A DNA stretch of 21,369 nucleotides, from contig BFEA01000264.1 in the NCBI GenBank assembly GCA_003427395.1, positions 857,833-879,201 of the forward strand. Reading direction: 5' to 3'. Shown piece after piece: positions 7,232 through 15,624 of this stretch. Within the stretch, counting starts at the first letter, position 1, and every line of letters begins with the position of its first letter. This DNA is from Chara braunii. Taxonomy: Eukaryota > Streptophyta > Charophyceae > Charales > Characeae. The notes under the pieces are model-generated. The model was not told the DNA's origin. It made no database searches and saw only the letters and a program-made list of their open reading frames with translations. Made by a program: the position numbers and the translations under genes.

Positions 7232-8862
7232 TCATTTGAGGGTCTGATGATCAATCCTCAGATAGAAGAACCTTCCTAGAAGGAAGTGTCTCCAATGGAC
7301 AAGTACCTTGTAGAGAGCATAGAGTTCCCTTTCGTAGTTGGACTTAGCCAACTTCTTCGATGGCATCTTCTTACTCATGTACTCAATCGGTCTGAACTTT
7401 TTCCCATCCTGCTGAGCCATCACTGTGCCAATGTCGTATTGGCTTGCGTCAGTGGTCACTATGAATGGCTTTGGCGGATCGGGAACCATGAGAACTTCAT
7501 GATTCATGAGTGCATGCTTCAATCGCTTGAAAGCACCTTCGCACTCATCACTCCAGTCCCACGGCGTGTCAAGTCGAGTTAGATCTGTCAAAGGAGAGGC
7601 GACTGTAGAATAGTTCTTTACGAAGTTCCTATAGTAGCCGCATATTCCTAAGAAAGATCTGACCTCAGTGACTGTCTGAGGTCGTGGCCAGTCTCGAATA
7701 CTAGCCACCTTCGCATCTTCCGGCCTAATCTCTTCCGCAGATACTTCATGACCCAAGTATAGCATCTTAGTGCGGCCAAACTCGCACTTCTCTAAGTTGA
7801 CCTTATACTTGTGTTGTCGTAGGAGTGAGAGTACGGTCTCAACATGCTGTGCGTGCTCCTTGGCAGACTTACTAAAGATCAGAATGTCGTCTAAGTAGAC
7901 CAGGACAAACTTATCTAAATGGTCATGGAAGATCCGATTCATAGCGTGCTGGAACGTACCCGACGCATTACAAAGACCGAAAGGCATCACTACAAACTCA
8001 TACAGACCATATCTAGTCTGAAAAGCTGTTTTGTGTTGGTCCTCAGGTCTTATTGCGATTTGGTGATATCCGGATTTCAAGTCTATCTTTAAATAGTACT
8101 TGCATCCCTGCACCCTATCCAATAGGTCCTCTATGCAAGGTAGAGGCTCTGCGTTTTTCACGGTGATGGCATTGAGGCCCCTATAATCAATGCACATCCT
8201 CAAAGTACCCCCCTTCTTCGGTACGAATAGAACGGGTGATCCGTAAGGGGAAGTACTAGGCCGAATCCAACCCTTCTCTGTCAACTCTTTTAGTTGCTTC
8301 CGAAGTTCATCTAACTCGGCAGGGGCCATCCTATAGATCCTTCCCTTTGGGGTCTTACTCCCTGGAATGATTTCTATAGCTTGGACGACTTCCCGATCAA
8401 CAACTCCTGAGGGCTCCTCGAACAGATCAGGGAACTTAGCAACAACGCGTTCTATCTCTGGGAGTGTTTTAATGGCCTCCCCCTTCTCAGAGACATAAAC
8501 AAGGTACATACCCTCCTCTTGGTTCTGTTTATAGTAATTGTAGAACGCTGATGCACACAAGCAGCCATAGGTATCTACTATACTACTCGCCTTGAACTTA
8601 GTCAGTCTGACAGTTCGGCCATCGGGCAACTTTTGCTTGAGCACCTTCTTATCCCAGTCGAACGGGGGCTTAGCAGCTTCGAGGTAGTACATGCCTAGCA
8701 ACATTTCGAATGGCAAGTCATCGCTAACCAAGAACGAGATCTTATGGTTAAGCTCTCCTTCTCCATAGGAGAAGGTACAGACTACGTCCTTGATGTAGTA
8801 TGTGACAATCATGTGCTCTTTGTTGGCCAAAGTAGATGCTACAAGTCTACTAAGGTGTCGTA
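7232..8862 (-). pseudogene. Protease end, reverse transcriptase and RNase H of a Ty3-type pol
   Basis: The open frame runs from 9163, but its first 100 codons come from the satellite; homology starts near 8862. The first segment (ASTLANKEH ... FEMLLGMYYLEAAKPP) is the C-terminal half of a retroviral-type aspartic protease, with the catalytic DSG/DTG triad absent. Reverse transcriptase follows, with IRPSTSPYGSPVLFVPKK, CIDYRGLNAITVKN, YYLKIDLKSGYHQI, FGLCNASGTFQ and the catalytic YLDD at 7886-7897. RNase H begins at FIVTTDASQYDIGTVMAQ near 7450. The stop TGA at 7232-7234 interrupts DHQTLK of RNase H. The reverse transcriptase itself is uninterrupted and has all main motifs. Role: copying element RNA to DNA and degrading the RNA strand. 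Confidence 0.95.
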
Positions 8863-8946
8863 GGGGTCCGGTGGATCCGGAACGCTGGACCCCCCTCGCC
8901 CAACCGAGCACGGGGTCCAGCGTTCCGGATCCACTGGACCCTCGGC
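8863..8946. repeat. Head-to-head inverted pair of satellite units
   Basis: The first unit (8863-8893, ggggtccggtggatccggaa onward) is followed at 8912-8941 by its near-exact reverse complement (ggggtccagcgttccggatc onward), with a spacer of about 18 bases. All later units return to the first orientation. The pair sits exactly at the junction with the truncated retrotransposon. Confidence 0.8.
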
Positions 8947-9560
8947 TCGGTTGGCAAGGGGTCCGACGGATCCGGAATGCTGGACCCTCTCGCCGAACCG
9001 AGTACGGGGTCCGGCGGATCCCAAACGTCGAAACCCCTAGGCCAACTGAGCCAGGGGTCCGGCGGATCAAGAACGTCAGACGCCCTCGCCCAATCGAGTC
9101 AAGGGTCCGGCGGATCCAGAACGCCGGACCCCCTCGCCCAACCGGGTCAGGGGTACATCGCATCTAGAACGCCAGACCCCCTTCGCCCAACCAGGTTAGG
9201 GGTACGGCGGATCCGGAACGTCGGACCCCCTCGCCCAGCCGACCAAGGGGTCCGGCACATCTGGAACATTGGACCCTCTCGCCCAAACGAGTCAGGGGTC
9301 CGACGGATCCGGAATGTCGGACCCCCTCGGCCAACCGAGCCAGGGGTCCGGCGGATCTGGAATGTCTGGCCCCCTCGGTCAGCCGAGACAGGGGTCCGGA
9401 AGATCCGGAACGTCGGACCCCCTTGCCTAACCGAGCAAGGGGTCCGACGGATCCAGAATGTCGGACCCCGTCGCCTAACTGGCCAAGGGGTCCGGCGGAT
9501 CTGGAACGTCGGACCCCCTTGCCCAACCGAGCATAGGGGTCCGCCGGATCCCGAACGATG
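8863..9560. repeat. 48-bp GC-rich satellite, array 1
   Basis: About 14 tandem units of 48 bp with consensus start ggggtccggcggatccggaa and second half ending in ctcgcccaaccgagc. Each unit has near-perfect inverted arms ggggtccg and cggacccc around a ggatcc palindrome. Because 48 is a multiple of three and the unit lacks stops, several frames on both strands stay open for hundreds of codons; these are not genes. The second unit (8912-8946) is inverted relative to the first. Confidence 0.92.
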
Positions 9561-9659
9561 AACCCTCTCCGCCCCCCTCTCTCCCCCCCCCCCNCCCCCC
9601 CCNCTCCAATCGACGCGGCAAGGGCGTTCGGCGTTTTGGGTCCGCTGGGCCCCCTTAAG
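9561..9659. repeat. Higher-order spacer of the satellite, with poly(C) and Ns
   Basis: A C-rich run with Ns near 9594-9603, then atcgacgcggcaagggcgtt and tttgggtccgctgggccccc. A close relative recurs at about 10086-10173, offset 514 bp. The poly(C)/N stretch suggests poor sequence quality. Confidence 0.8.
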
Positions 9660-10085
9660 TAGGGGGAGGGGGTATGCCGGATCCGGGATGCCGGACCACT
9701 CGCCACATGTGGCAGGGGTGTCTGGCGGATCCGTAACGCGAGGCCCCTTCGTTTCTTGCGCAAGGGGTCAGGCAGGTCCGGGACGTTGGAACCCCTTGCC
9801 CAACCGGGCCAGGGGTGCGGCGGATCTGGAATGCCAGACCCCCTCCCAACCGACCAAGGGGTCCGGCGGATGCGGAACGCCGGACCCCCTCGCCCAAACG
9901 AGTCGGGGGTCCGGCGGATCCGGAACATCGGACCCCCTCGGCCAACCGAGCGAGGGGTCCGGCGGATCCAAAATGTCGGAACCACTCGCCAAACCAGCCA
10001 AGGGGTCCGACGGATCTGGAACGTCGGACCCTCTCGCCCAACCGAGCATGGGGGTCCGCTGGATCCGGAACGACGAACACTCTAC
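9660..10085. repeat. 48-bp satellite, array 2
   Basis: Starts with tagggggagggggt and two diverged units (ggaccactcgcc; ccttcgtttcttg), then typical 48-bp units until the next C-rich spacer. The same order starts again at 10174, so the array is organised in higher-order units of about 514 bp. Overlapping open frames on both strands are satellite shadows. Confidence 0.9.
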
Positions 10086-10366
10086 GCCCCCCTCCCCCCC
10101 TCCCCCCCCCGAACACCCTCCCATCGACGCAGCAAGGGTATCTAGCGTTTTGGGTCCGTCAGGCCCCCTTCGGTAGGGGGAGGGGGTCTGCCAGATCTGG
10201 AATGCCGGACCACTCGCCATAGGTGGCAGCAGTGTCTGGCGGATCCGGAACGTCGGGCCCCTTCGTTTCTTGGGCAAGGGGTCTGGCAGGTCCGGGACGC
10301 CGGATCCCCTCACCCAAGGGGCGCGGGGTCCAGCATTCGGATCCAGCGGACCCCTCAGGGCACTAC
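10086..10366. repeat. Higher-order spacer and start of a third satellite block
   Basis: C-rich spacer (10086-10130), atcgacgcagcaagggtatc, tagggggagggggt at 10174, then two diverged units and one typical unit. The satellite breaks off near 10345-10366 with ggacccctcagggcactacc, where the poly(A)-ended repeat begins. Confidence 0.85.
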
Positions 10367-11050
10367 CAAAGAGGACCCGTGTCCGTGTTCTGGTCTCCAG
10401 GCAACAAGTGTTTCTATGTGTCGATCAATAAGGGGTGGTCGCCTTTTATCTTCTTTTTGTCGTGCTTCCACCTCCGTCCCTAAGAAGCGCGCGTACGGCA
10501 GGTCTATGATCTACAACGACAAACCATGGGCTCTTGACTGGGTTGGCGGTCTTCATAAACCGGGGTGTGGAGTTGTTGTCTTCTTGAGCTATGATAATGG
10601 CGAGAGTTTGTACTGCTGTGGGGGTGTGGAGAAATCTGAAGCAGGGAGGATGAACTACGACGGGAGGAAGTTCAAGACCTTCCTTACGTCTGTCTACGAC
10701 ACCACGATGAAAAATTGCGTCAAGGAAGACAGAAAGATCTCTCTTGACCAGCGGCTCTTTCAAGGATACAACGTCAAGGCTTTCTCGATGAAAGCGTTTG
10801 ACGTGCGTGGGGACGACACAAAATTCCAAATGCTGCCTCCGGAACAATTCCTCTCCAAAACAAATGGCTACCCCTTTACTGGTTGCCTGCCCCTTGTCGA
10901 CCGTGCTTTCGTGCTCAGCACACCTTTGGTCAAATTCAACAGCCCGACGGACCAGTTTGCACGTGTGGTTATGAAGCGGGTCCCTTTGCAAAGTTCTTGA
11001 AGCTGCCTGCCGCCCAACAAGTCAACTGTTCTTTTGTACCCTTTCAAGCG

Positions 11051-12023
11051 GGTCCCAAAAAACGACAAGATACGCCGGCCAAAACGGGTGCCAAGAGGAA
11101 ACAGTTGGAAGCTGGCCCACCTCCGCCTCCGTCGGGCGCATTTGTCCAGGGTCTTCCAGTTGCGGCCTCCGCCGGGCGCGTTTGTCCAGGGTCTTCTGGT
11201 TGCGACCGCTCCAGCGAGGCAACANAATAAGACAACGACCTTGTGCACGGNCGNGATGCTGCCCGTGAACATTCACATGGAGATGCGATTGCCCTCGANN
11301 AGGAGNACGAGGGTCAAGAGGCAGGAGGCAGTGGTCAGNATGACGANGACGNCATTGAAGGAGATGCNGATGTTAGAGACAACAANATGGAGGACTANGN
11401 AGGAGATGGCGGTGAAGACCTCGAGGANACNGATGTGCAGGACTGNCATGGTCATGACGCCTTNCGCATCNGTGGTGCACACGTAGNTGGTGCCCATCCC
11501 TCAACCTCCCATGGAATGTCGCAGTNAAACAACCAGACGAAGGGTGAGCGTGACGCACAAGGCTTAAGGGGAAAGAGAANGACAAGAGAAAATTATCGCT
11601 CTCCTTCCAGTCAAAAGAAACNGNCGAGGACTGACGCCGTTAATGAGGCTCGCAAAGNGTTGACGGCATCGGATTCCCANGAGGNGTGGCCTCCTCGGAA
11701 AAACAGCGGGGGAGGGCGAACTGGCAGTCGTGGCGGCGGCNGTGTCGACGGAAAGAAAGTTTTGCAGAGGGTGAGGGGGTGGGGCCTCTCATGCCCGAAG
11801 GTGTTGATGACCCANNTCAGCACGCCCCNCCCCTCGACACGACGNGNTGTTTCTTTCTCGAATATGACAAGCACGGCTTCNCTAGGCAACATGTCCNTGN
11901 TGTTAANNTCAACGTCANAAGANTNAGACACATTCCCCGTAGGAAGATTCTTTATAATCATCACCCGTTGTCTGATAACATTGTAAGAGGCATCGAGAAT
12001 GTCATCGAAAGTTCCATCACTAG
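11051..12023. other. Block identical to 19340-20312 including about 40 Ns
   Basis: Over 973 bases the two repeat copies are identical, including every N. The nearest differences are at 11050/19339 and 12024/20313. Outside the block the copies differ at about one base in twenty. Shared ambiguous bases mean that this stretch was probably written from one consensus and pasted at both sites, so sequence here should not be trusted as locus-specific. Confidence 0.9.
11126..11205. repeat. 40-bp tandem duplication inside the repeat's coding region
   Basis: Two 40-bp units beginning cctccgtcgggcgc and cctccgccgggcgc, with a few substitutions, lie in tandem. The period is not a multiple of three, so it would shift the frame if inserted into an intact gene. 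It is also present in copy B, within the block identical in both copies. Confidence 0.8.
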
Positions 12024-13080
12024 CGACCCGGGGGTGTAGGATACGCCTCAGCTCGTCCTTGCACTGGTTGACCCGAACGACATTGTCGGCAGACAGGGAA
12101 GGCGAATCACGCTGACCGAGTTCTTCCAAAGGGACTCGGCAGAGTTCGATTGGTACACTGTCTCTAGTCATTATACCGTCGAGGCCATAAAACAATTGGT
12201 GGCAAAGGGTTCCGCTGTCGTCAAAGTCTATGGTCTCCAAGCGTACTATAAAATGTGAGTCGGTTATTTCGACGATAACCAGACACGAGAGTACTTCAAT
12301 GTCTCCGTCTTCAACAACACACGTGAAAATCGTGCCATCTTGTCCTTCCAAGATGCTGTGCGCGATAGAAGGCAATGGTGGATCGGTAACAACAGAATCG
12401 ACGCCCTCAAAATCGAGGTCAACAATATGGATGACGTCGTCGTTGCACATCAGAAAAAAGTGGCAAAACTTCATGAGGGTCTCCATGGGGAAGGCGTGCG
12501 ACAAGACGTTTGTGAAGCAGATGCTCGAGAACGAATAAAGTAAGGACTGGAGTAATAAACTCTGGGGGTACATGAACCTCGCCACGTCCACCAACGCAGT
12601 GTGGTCACCGGTGGAGAGGTTCTTCGCAATGTTGGAGGAAGGTAAGTTACCAATTGGTGATGGCAAGATCCCGCTTGACATGCCAGGGAGGATGGAGGGG
12701 CCCCTGTTAGGACCGTACACCGACAAAAGCAAGGCACGAAGGACATTGTATCATTGCATATACGCAAGAGATGATCCCAAAGGCTCCACCGTGTCCTGGA
12801 AGGATTTGTGTCCTTCGTACTTCAAAAACTTTGGGGACATGACATAGCGCGAGAGAGCTATGTATCCCCTGCGGCCATGGCCGCGGGGTCAGGCTCGGAG
12901 GCTGCCGCATTCACGGCCGCGGCTAGACTCGGCCGCATAGCGACCACGAATTTGCATGAATTCTTACATCTAAAATAATAACAGAAAAAAAAAAAGGGTT
13001 GTGGGTTGTTTTAAGCTATACAACCCCATTATTTTTTTTCGGCAATCCGAGAACATTTAGGATTAAAAAAAAAAAAAAAA

Positions 13081-13275
13081 NAGAAAAGGTGGGGAGGAGA
13101 AATAAGAAAAAAAAAAAAAAGTATGGTGACTTTTTTTTATAGATTTTTCGTTGGTGGATGCTTTTCTTCTTCGAATTCATGATAAAGTCAGATAAACTTA
13201 TTATTTTATTTTTTTGTTTTGTGTGACGAATCAAATCAGGGAATGGAAAAAAAAAAAAAAAAAGATCTTCGATTT
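13081..13275. other. AT-rich stretch with A runs
   Basis: One N at 13081 directly after the poly(A) of copy A, then A-rich and T-rich sequence with long homopolymers. There is no gene. Confidence 0.5.
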
Positions 13276-13351
13276 GGCAGTGTTGGGCCTTGAGTTTTGG
13301 TGGCCCTGCACAGGAGCTTAGGGGGACCACCCCAACAGGCCTGTGAAACCG

Positions 13352-13368
13352 CGCGTTCATTGAACGCG
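13352..13368. repeat. cgcgttcattgaacgcg palindrome of block Z
   Basis: 8-bp perfect arms around a single base, repeated at 14937 in the second block Z and echoed by gcgcgttcaatgaacgtgc about 45 bp downstream. It may be a recombination or protein-binding site of the repeat; the function is unknown. Confidence 0.75.
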
Positions 13369-13516
13369 GATTTTGCGTTCAAAAATAGAACGCTTTGAAC
13401 GCGCGTTCAATGAACGTGCGTTCTCCATATGAACGGGTTTGCGGCTAAACAAAAATGGAAATAAAGAAGAAAAACGAAGAAAAAAAAAAAATGACAAAAG
13501 AAAACTTACCTGACTG

Positions 13517-13655
13517 TGTGTGTGTGTGTTCATGTGTGTGTATGTCTGTGTGTGTGTGTGGCACAATGTGTGTGTGTAGAAGAGCGTTCTCTTGTGTGTG
13601 TGTGTGTTTGTAGGCACTTGCACGCAGTTCACACACACACACACACGAACACACA
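13517..13655. repeat. TG tract followed by CA tract
   Basis: Interrupted (TG)n at 13517-13606 and (CA)n at 13629-13655 on the same strand, around agaagagcgttctctt. The opposite tracts can pair into a long hairpin and favour Z-DNA. The same arrangement recurs at 15099-15252. Confidence 0.85.
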
Positions 13656-13659
13656 CATA

Positions 13660-13795
13660 GCTCCCCTCTTCTCCTACTCCTTGTCTTCTTCATCCTTGTC
13701 CTCCTCCTCCTAATCCTCCTCTTCTTCCTCGACCTTCTCCCCCTCCTTCTCGTCCTTCCCTGTCCTCCTCCTCCTCCCATCGACATTGCTTCCCT
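13660..13795. repeat. Pyrimidine-rich run (ctcctcctc type)
   Basis: Almost pure C/T for about 130 bases, with a shorter copy at 15257-15350. Such homopyrimidine tracts can form triplex DNA. Minus-strand frames through it are R/K/E-rich low complexity. Confidence 0.75.
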
Positions 13796-13949
13796 CATTG
13801 CCGCCGCTGGCCCCGACGCCACCGCCGCTGCCCCCAAAGCCGCTGCCACTGCACCCATGCAATGGCCTATGCTGCTCCGCCGCTGCAAACAGAACTGCCC
13901 GGTAAACCGTAGGCAGAGAGGGAGAAGAGGACAACAAATGAGGGGCTGT

Positions 13950-13990
13950 GACAAACTGTTTCGTCGGAGTTTCACCGACTCATCAGGAGG

Positions 13991-13991
<1 letters not shown>
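13950..13991 (-). ncRNA. Hammerhead ribozyme-like core
   Basis: The minus strand reads CTGATGA (13986-13980), a stem II of GTCGG/CCGAC (13979-13975 with 13967-13963) closed by a 7-base loop, GAA (13962-13960), then ACA-GTT-TGT, a minimal 3-bp stem III with a 3-base loop, and C at 13950 as the expected cleavage-site base. All conserved core bases of a type I hammerhead with a very short stem III are present, a form known from Penelope-like retroelements and related repeats. Stem I, however, does not pair: cagcctc upstream is not complementary to acagcccc downstream. This copy is therefore likely inactive, a relic, or active only in another sequence context. Confidence 0.5.

Positions 13992-13993
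<2 letters not shown>

Positions 13994-14038
<45 letters not shown>
13994..14038. repeat. TA microsatellite
   Basis: Pure (TA)n of about 45 bp that ends the insertion carrying the hammerhead-like core. Confidence 0.92.
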
Positions 14039-14041
<3 letters not shown>

Positions 14042-14093
14042 CCCTTCCATCTACTAGCCAATTCAATCATTGACGATCGATCAGTGACTATCG

Positions 14094-14136
<43 letters not shown>
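14094..14136. repeat. (CAAT)n microsatellite of block X1
   Basis: About ten tandem caat units followed by a CA tract. Equivalent tracts in the other X blocks are at 14374-14474 and 15536-15624, where they are interrupted by caataat variants. Confidence 0.92.
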
Positions 14137-14372
14137 CACACACACACACACACACATACGTTTTTTTTTTTTTTTTTTGCCAAAACTGCGTGCTCCCCCT
14201 GTGGCTTCTGACACGCCCAACCCGGTAGGGGGCGCGCGCTCTGTTTTTTTTTTTTGACACGCTTCTCACACGCGCAACCCCATGCAATGGACTATGCTGC
14301 TCCGCCGCTGCAAATGTTTTTCCTTCTATCTACTAGCCAATTCAAACATTGACTATCGATCAGTGACTATCG

Positions 14373-14373
<1 letters not shown>

Positions 14374-14408
<35 letters not shown>

Positions 14409-14442
14409 TTAATCAATCAATAATCAATAATCAATAATCAAT

Positions 14443-14474
<32 letters not shown>
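14374..14474. repeat. (CAAT)n / (CAATAAT)n microsatellite of block X2
   Basis: caat units with a central run of caataat variants, then a CA tract and a T run. The same internal variant run appears in X3 but not in X1, so X2 and X3 are closer relatives here. Confidence 0.9.
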
Positions 14475-14800
14475 CACAAACACACACACACACACTAACG
14501 TTTTTTTTTTGTTTTTTTTTTGCCAAAATTGCGTGCTCCCCCGGTGGCTTCTAACACGCGCAACCCGGTAGGGGTTGAGCTCAGTTTTCTCCCACCGTAT
14601 GCCACATGGCGCTATTGAACATGTTTAAACGCGCACATGCTCGCTATGAACGCGCGCGTTTGAATGTGAATCCGCGTCAAACGCGTTCAAACCGTTACAT
14701 AGCACCAGGCAGCAACACTTCGGTTGATGTTTCAGATAAAGGTGACCAAGTATCTGAAACAGCAACAACAATTGTGTTGCTATTGCCGTCAACTCTTCAG

Positions 14801-14858
<58 letters not shown>

Positions 14859-14859
14859 N
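14801..14859. repeat. GA microsatellite ending in N
   Basis: (GA)n that ends block Y2, with one N at 14859 where the next block Z begins. The N suggests that the junction was not read through cleanly. Confidence 0.92.
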
Positions 14860-15534
14860 TGGCAGTGTTGGGCCTTGAGTTTTGGTGGCCCTGCACAGGA
14901 GCTTAGGGGGACCACCCCAACAGGCCTGTGAAACCGCGCGTTCATTGAACGCGGGTTTTGCGTTCAGAAATAGAACGCTTTGAACGCGCATTCAATGAAC
15001 GCGTGTTCTCCCCTTGAACGGGTTTGCGGCTAAACAAAAACGGAAATAAAGAAGAAAAACGAAAAAAAAAAAAAATGACAAAAGAAAACTTACCTGACTG
15101 TGTGTGTGTGTGTGTTCATGTGTGTGTGTATGTCTGTGTGTGTGTGTGTGCGTGTCTGTGTATGTGTGTGTGTAGAAGAGCGTTCTCTTGTGTGTGTGTG
15201 TGTTTGTGATCACTTGCACACAGTTCACACACACACACACACGAACACACACATAACTCCCCTCTTCTCCTACTCCTTGTCTTCTTCTTCCTCATCCTCC
15301 GCCTCCTAATCCTCCTCTTCTTCCTCGTCCTTCTCCCCCTCCCATCGACATTGCTGCCCTCATTGCCGCCGCTGGCCCCGACGCCACCGCCGCTGCCCCC
15401 AAAGCCGCCGCCACTGCACCCATGCAATGGCCTATGCTGCTCCGCCGCTGCAAATGGTTTTTTTTTTTTTTTTTTTTTTTCCCCTTCCATCTACTAGCCA
15501 ATTCAATCATTGACAATCGATCAGTGACTATCGC

Positions 15535-15535
<1 letters not shown>

Positions 15536-15578
<43 letters not shown>

Positions 15579-15624
15579 CAATAATCAATAATCAATAATC
15601 AATCAATCAATCAATCAATCAATC
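15536..15624. repeat. (CAAT)n / (CAATAAT)n microsatellite of block X3
   Basis: Same organisation as in X2: caat units, caataat variants, caat units, then a CA tract at 15625-15647. Confidence 0.9.

Larger units (their letters stand above)
4320..8862 (-). mobile_element. 5'-truncated Ty3-type LTR retrotransposon with chromodomain-like tail
   Basis: Read on the minus strand, the order is end of protease, reverse transcriptase, RNase H, integrase, chromodomain-like C-terminus, stop, polypurine tract, 3' LTR. That order (RT before integrase) and the chromodomain-like end are typical of Ty3/gypsy chromoviruses. gag, the primer-binding site, the 5' LTR and the protease active site are missing: the homology stops at about 8862, where a 48-bp satellite begins. 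Three in-frame stops, two frameshifts and a 94-bp duplication break the polyprotein, so this copy cannot move by itself. It is an old copy judging by the disablements, but without a second LTR its age cannot be estimated. Confidence 0.9.
10390..12978 (+). pseudogene. Frame-broken coding region of the repeat, copy A (unrecognised protein, ParB-like segment)
   Basis: Protein-like sequence crosses several frames: CFYVSINKGW (10402 on), then KPGCGVVVFLSYDNG and GDDTKFQMLPPEQFLSK (10483-10975), then FAKFLKLPAAQQV and an acidic, N-rich stretch (10976-11780), then a 240-codon part with stops (11781-12540), then WSPVERFFAMLEEGKLPIGD (12541-12850), and a C-terminus AARLGRIATTN ending at 12978. Stops at 11228, 12039, near 12256 and 12538 are shared with copy B. 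In the fourth part, a helix-like IENVIESSI, a gap, and in copy B WYAVRGDHTVEAMKQL resemble the ParB/sulfiredoxin-type fold (SI..G...P, then a G.HR..A-like box). That resemblance is inference. I do not recognise the rest. Confidence 0.5.
10373..13080 (+). mobile_element. Poly(A)-ended retroposon-like repeat, copy A
   Basis: A unit of about 2.7 kb that aligns without gaps, at a constant offset of 8289, to copy B at 18662-21369. It holds a broken coding region in plus orientation, a stop at 12976-12978, an untranslated tail of about 85 bp with gggttgt and acaacccc inverted words, and a poly(A) run at 13064-13080. Divergence between the copies is about 5 percent at both ends but zero in the middle (11051-12023). 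A transcript-like 3' end without LTRs fits retroposition by a LINE-type machinery; no reverse transcriptase is present in the unit. No target-site duplication was found. Confidence 0.65.
13887..14039 (-). mobile_element. TA-associated insertion in block X1
   Basis: Blocks X2 (14281) and X3 (15421) read gctgcaaatg, a T run, then ccttcyatctactagcc. In X1 the same flanks are separated by about 150 extra bases: the shared terminus also found at 165-210, a hammerhead-like core, and a (TA)n tract. The two uninserted copies act as empty sites. On the minus strand the insertion reads TA tract, ribozyme-like core, pyrimidine lead, gcctacggtttaccgggca and gttctg. Confidence 0.6.

Noticed and set aside
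9588-9604. Poly(C) with Ns as a telomere or G-quadruplex locus
   Set aside because: It is more likely a poorly read homopolymer in the satellite's spacer, with a diverged equivalent at 10086-10110.
8977-10313. Long open frames on both strands through the GC-rich region (up to 273 codons)
   Set aside because: They follow from a 48-bp repeat unit that has no stops and a length divisible by three. Several frames are open at once, with no start context or domain.
10446-10991. 181-codon minus-strand open frame, also open at 18735-19280
   Set aside because: It is the reverse shadow of the plus-strand protein-like frame (KPGCGVVVF...). The plus orientation agrees with the poly(A) end and the downstream coding segments.
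12250-12262. gtgagt after the YYKM codons as a splice donor
   Set aside because: Protein-like sequence continues immediately after it (YFDDNQTREYF) in the same frame in both copies, so an intron starting here is unlikely.
11611-12732. 373-codon minus-strand open frame in the repeat, also open at 19900-21021
   Set aside because: It is long and open in both copies, so I considered it seriously. However, it crosses many Ns in a block that was probably pasted, and it lies opposite plus-strand segments that read more naturally and share the orientation of the poly(A) tail. Codon-bias testing on a consensus would settle it.
13445-14050. 201-codon minus-strand frame with R/K-rich and YIYI segments
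   Set aside because: It is composed of TA, pyrimidine-run and CA-tract translations. Low complexity only.
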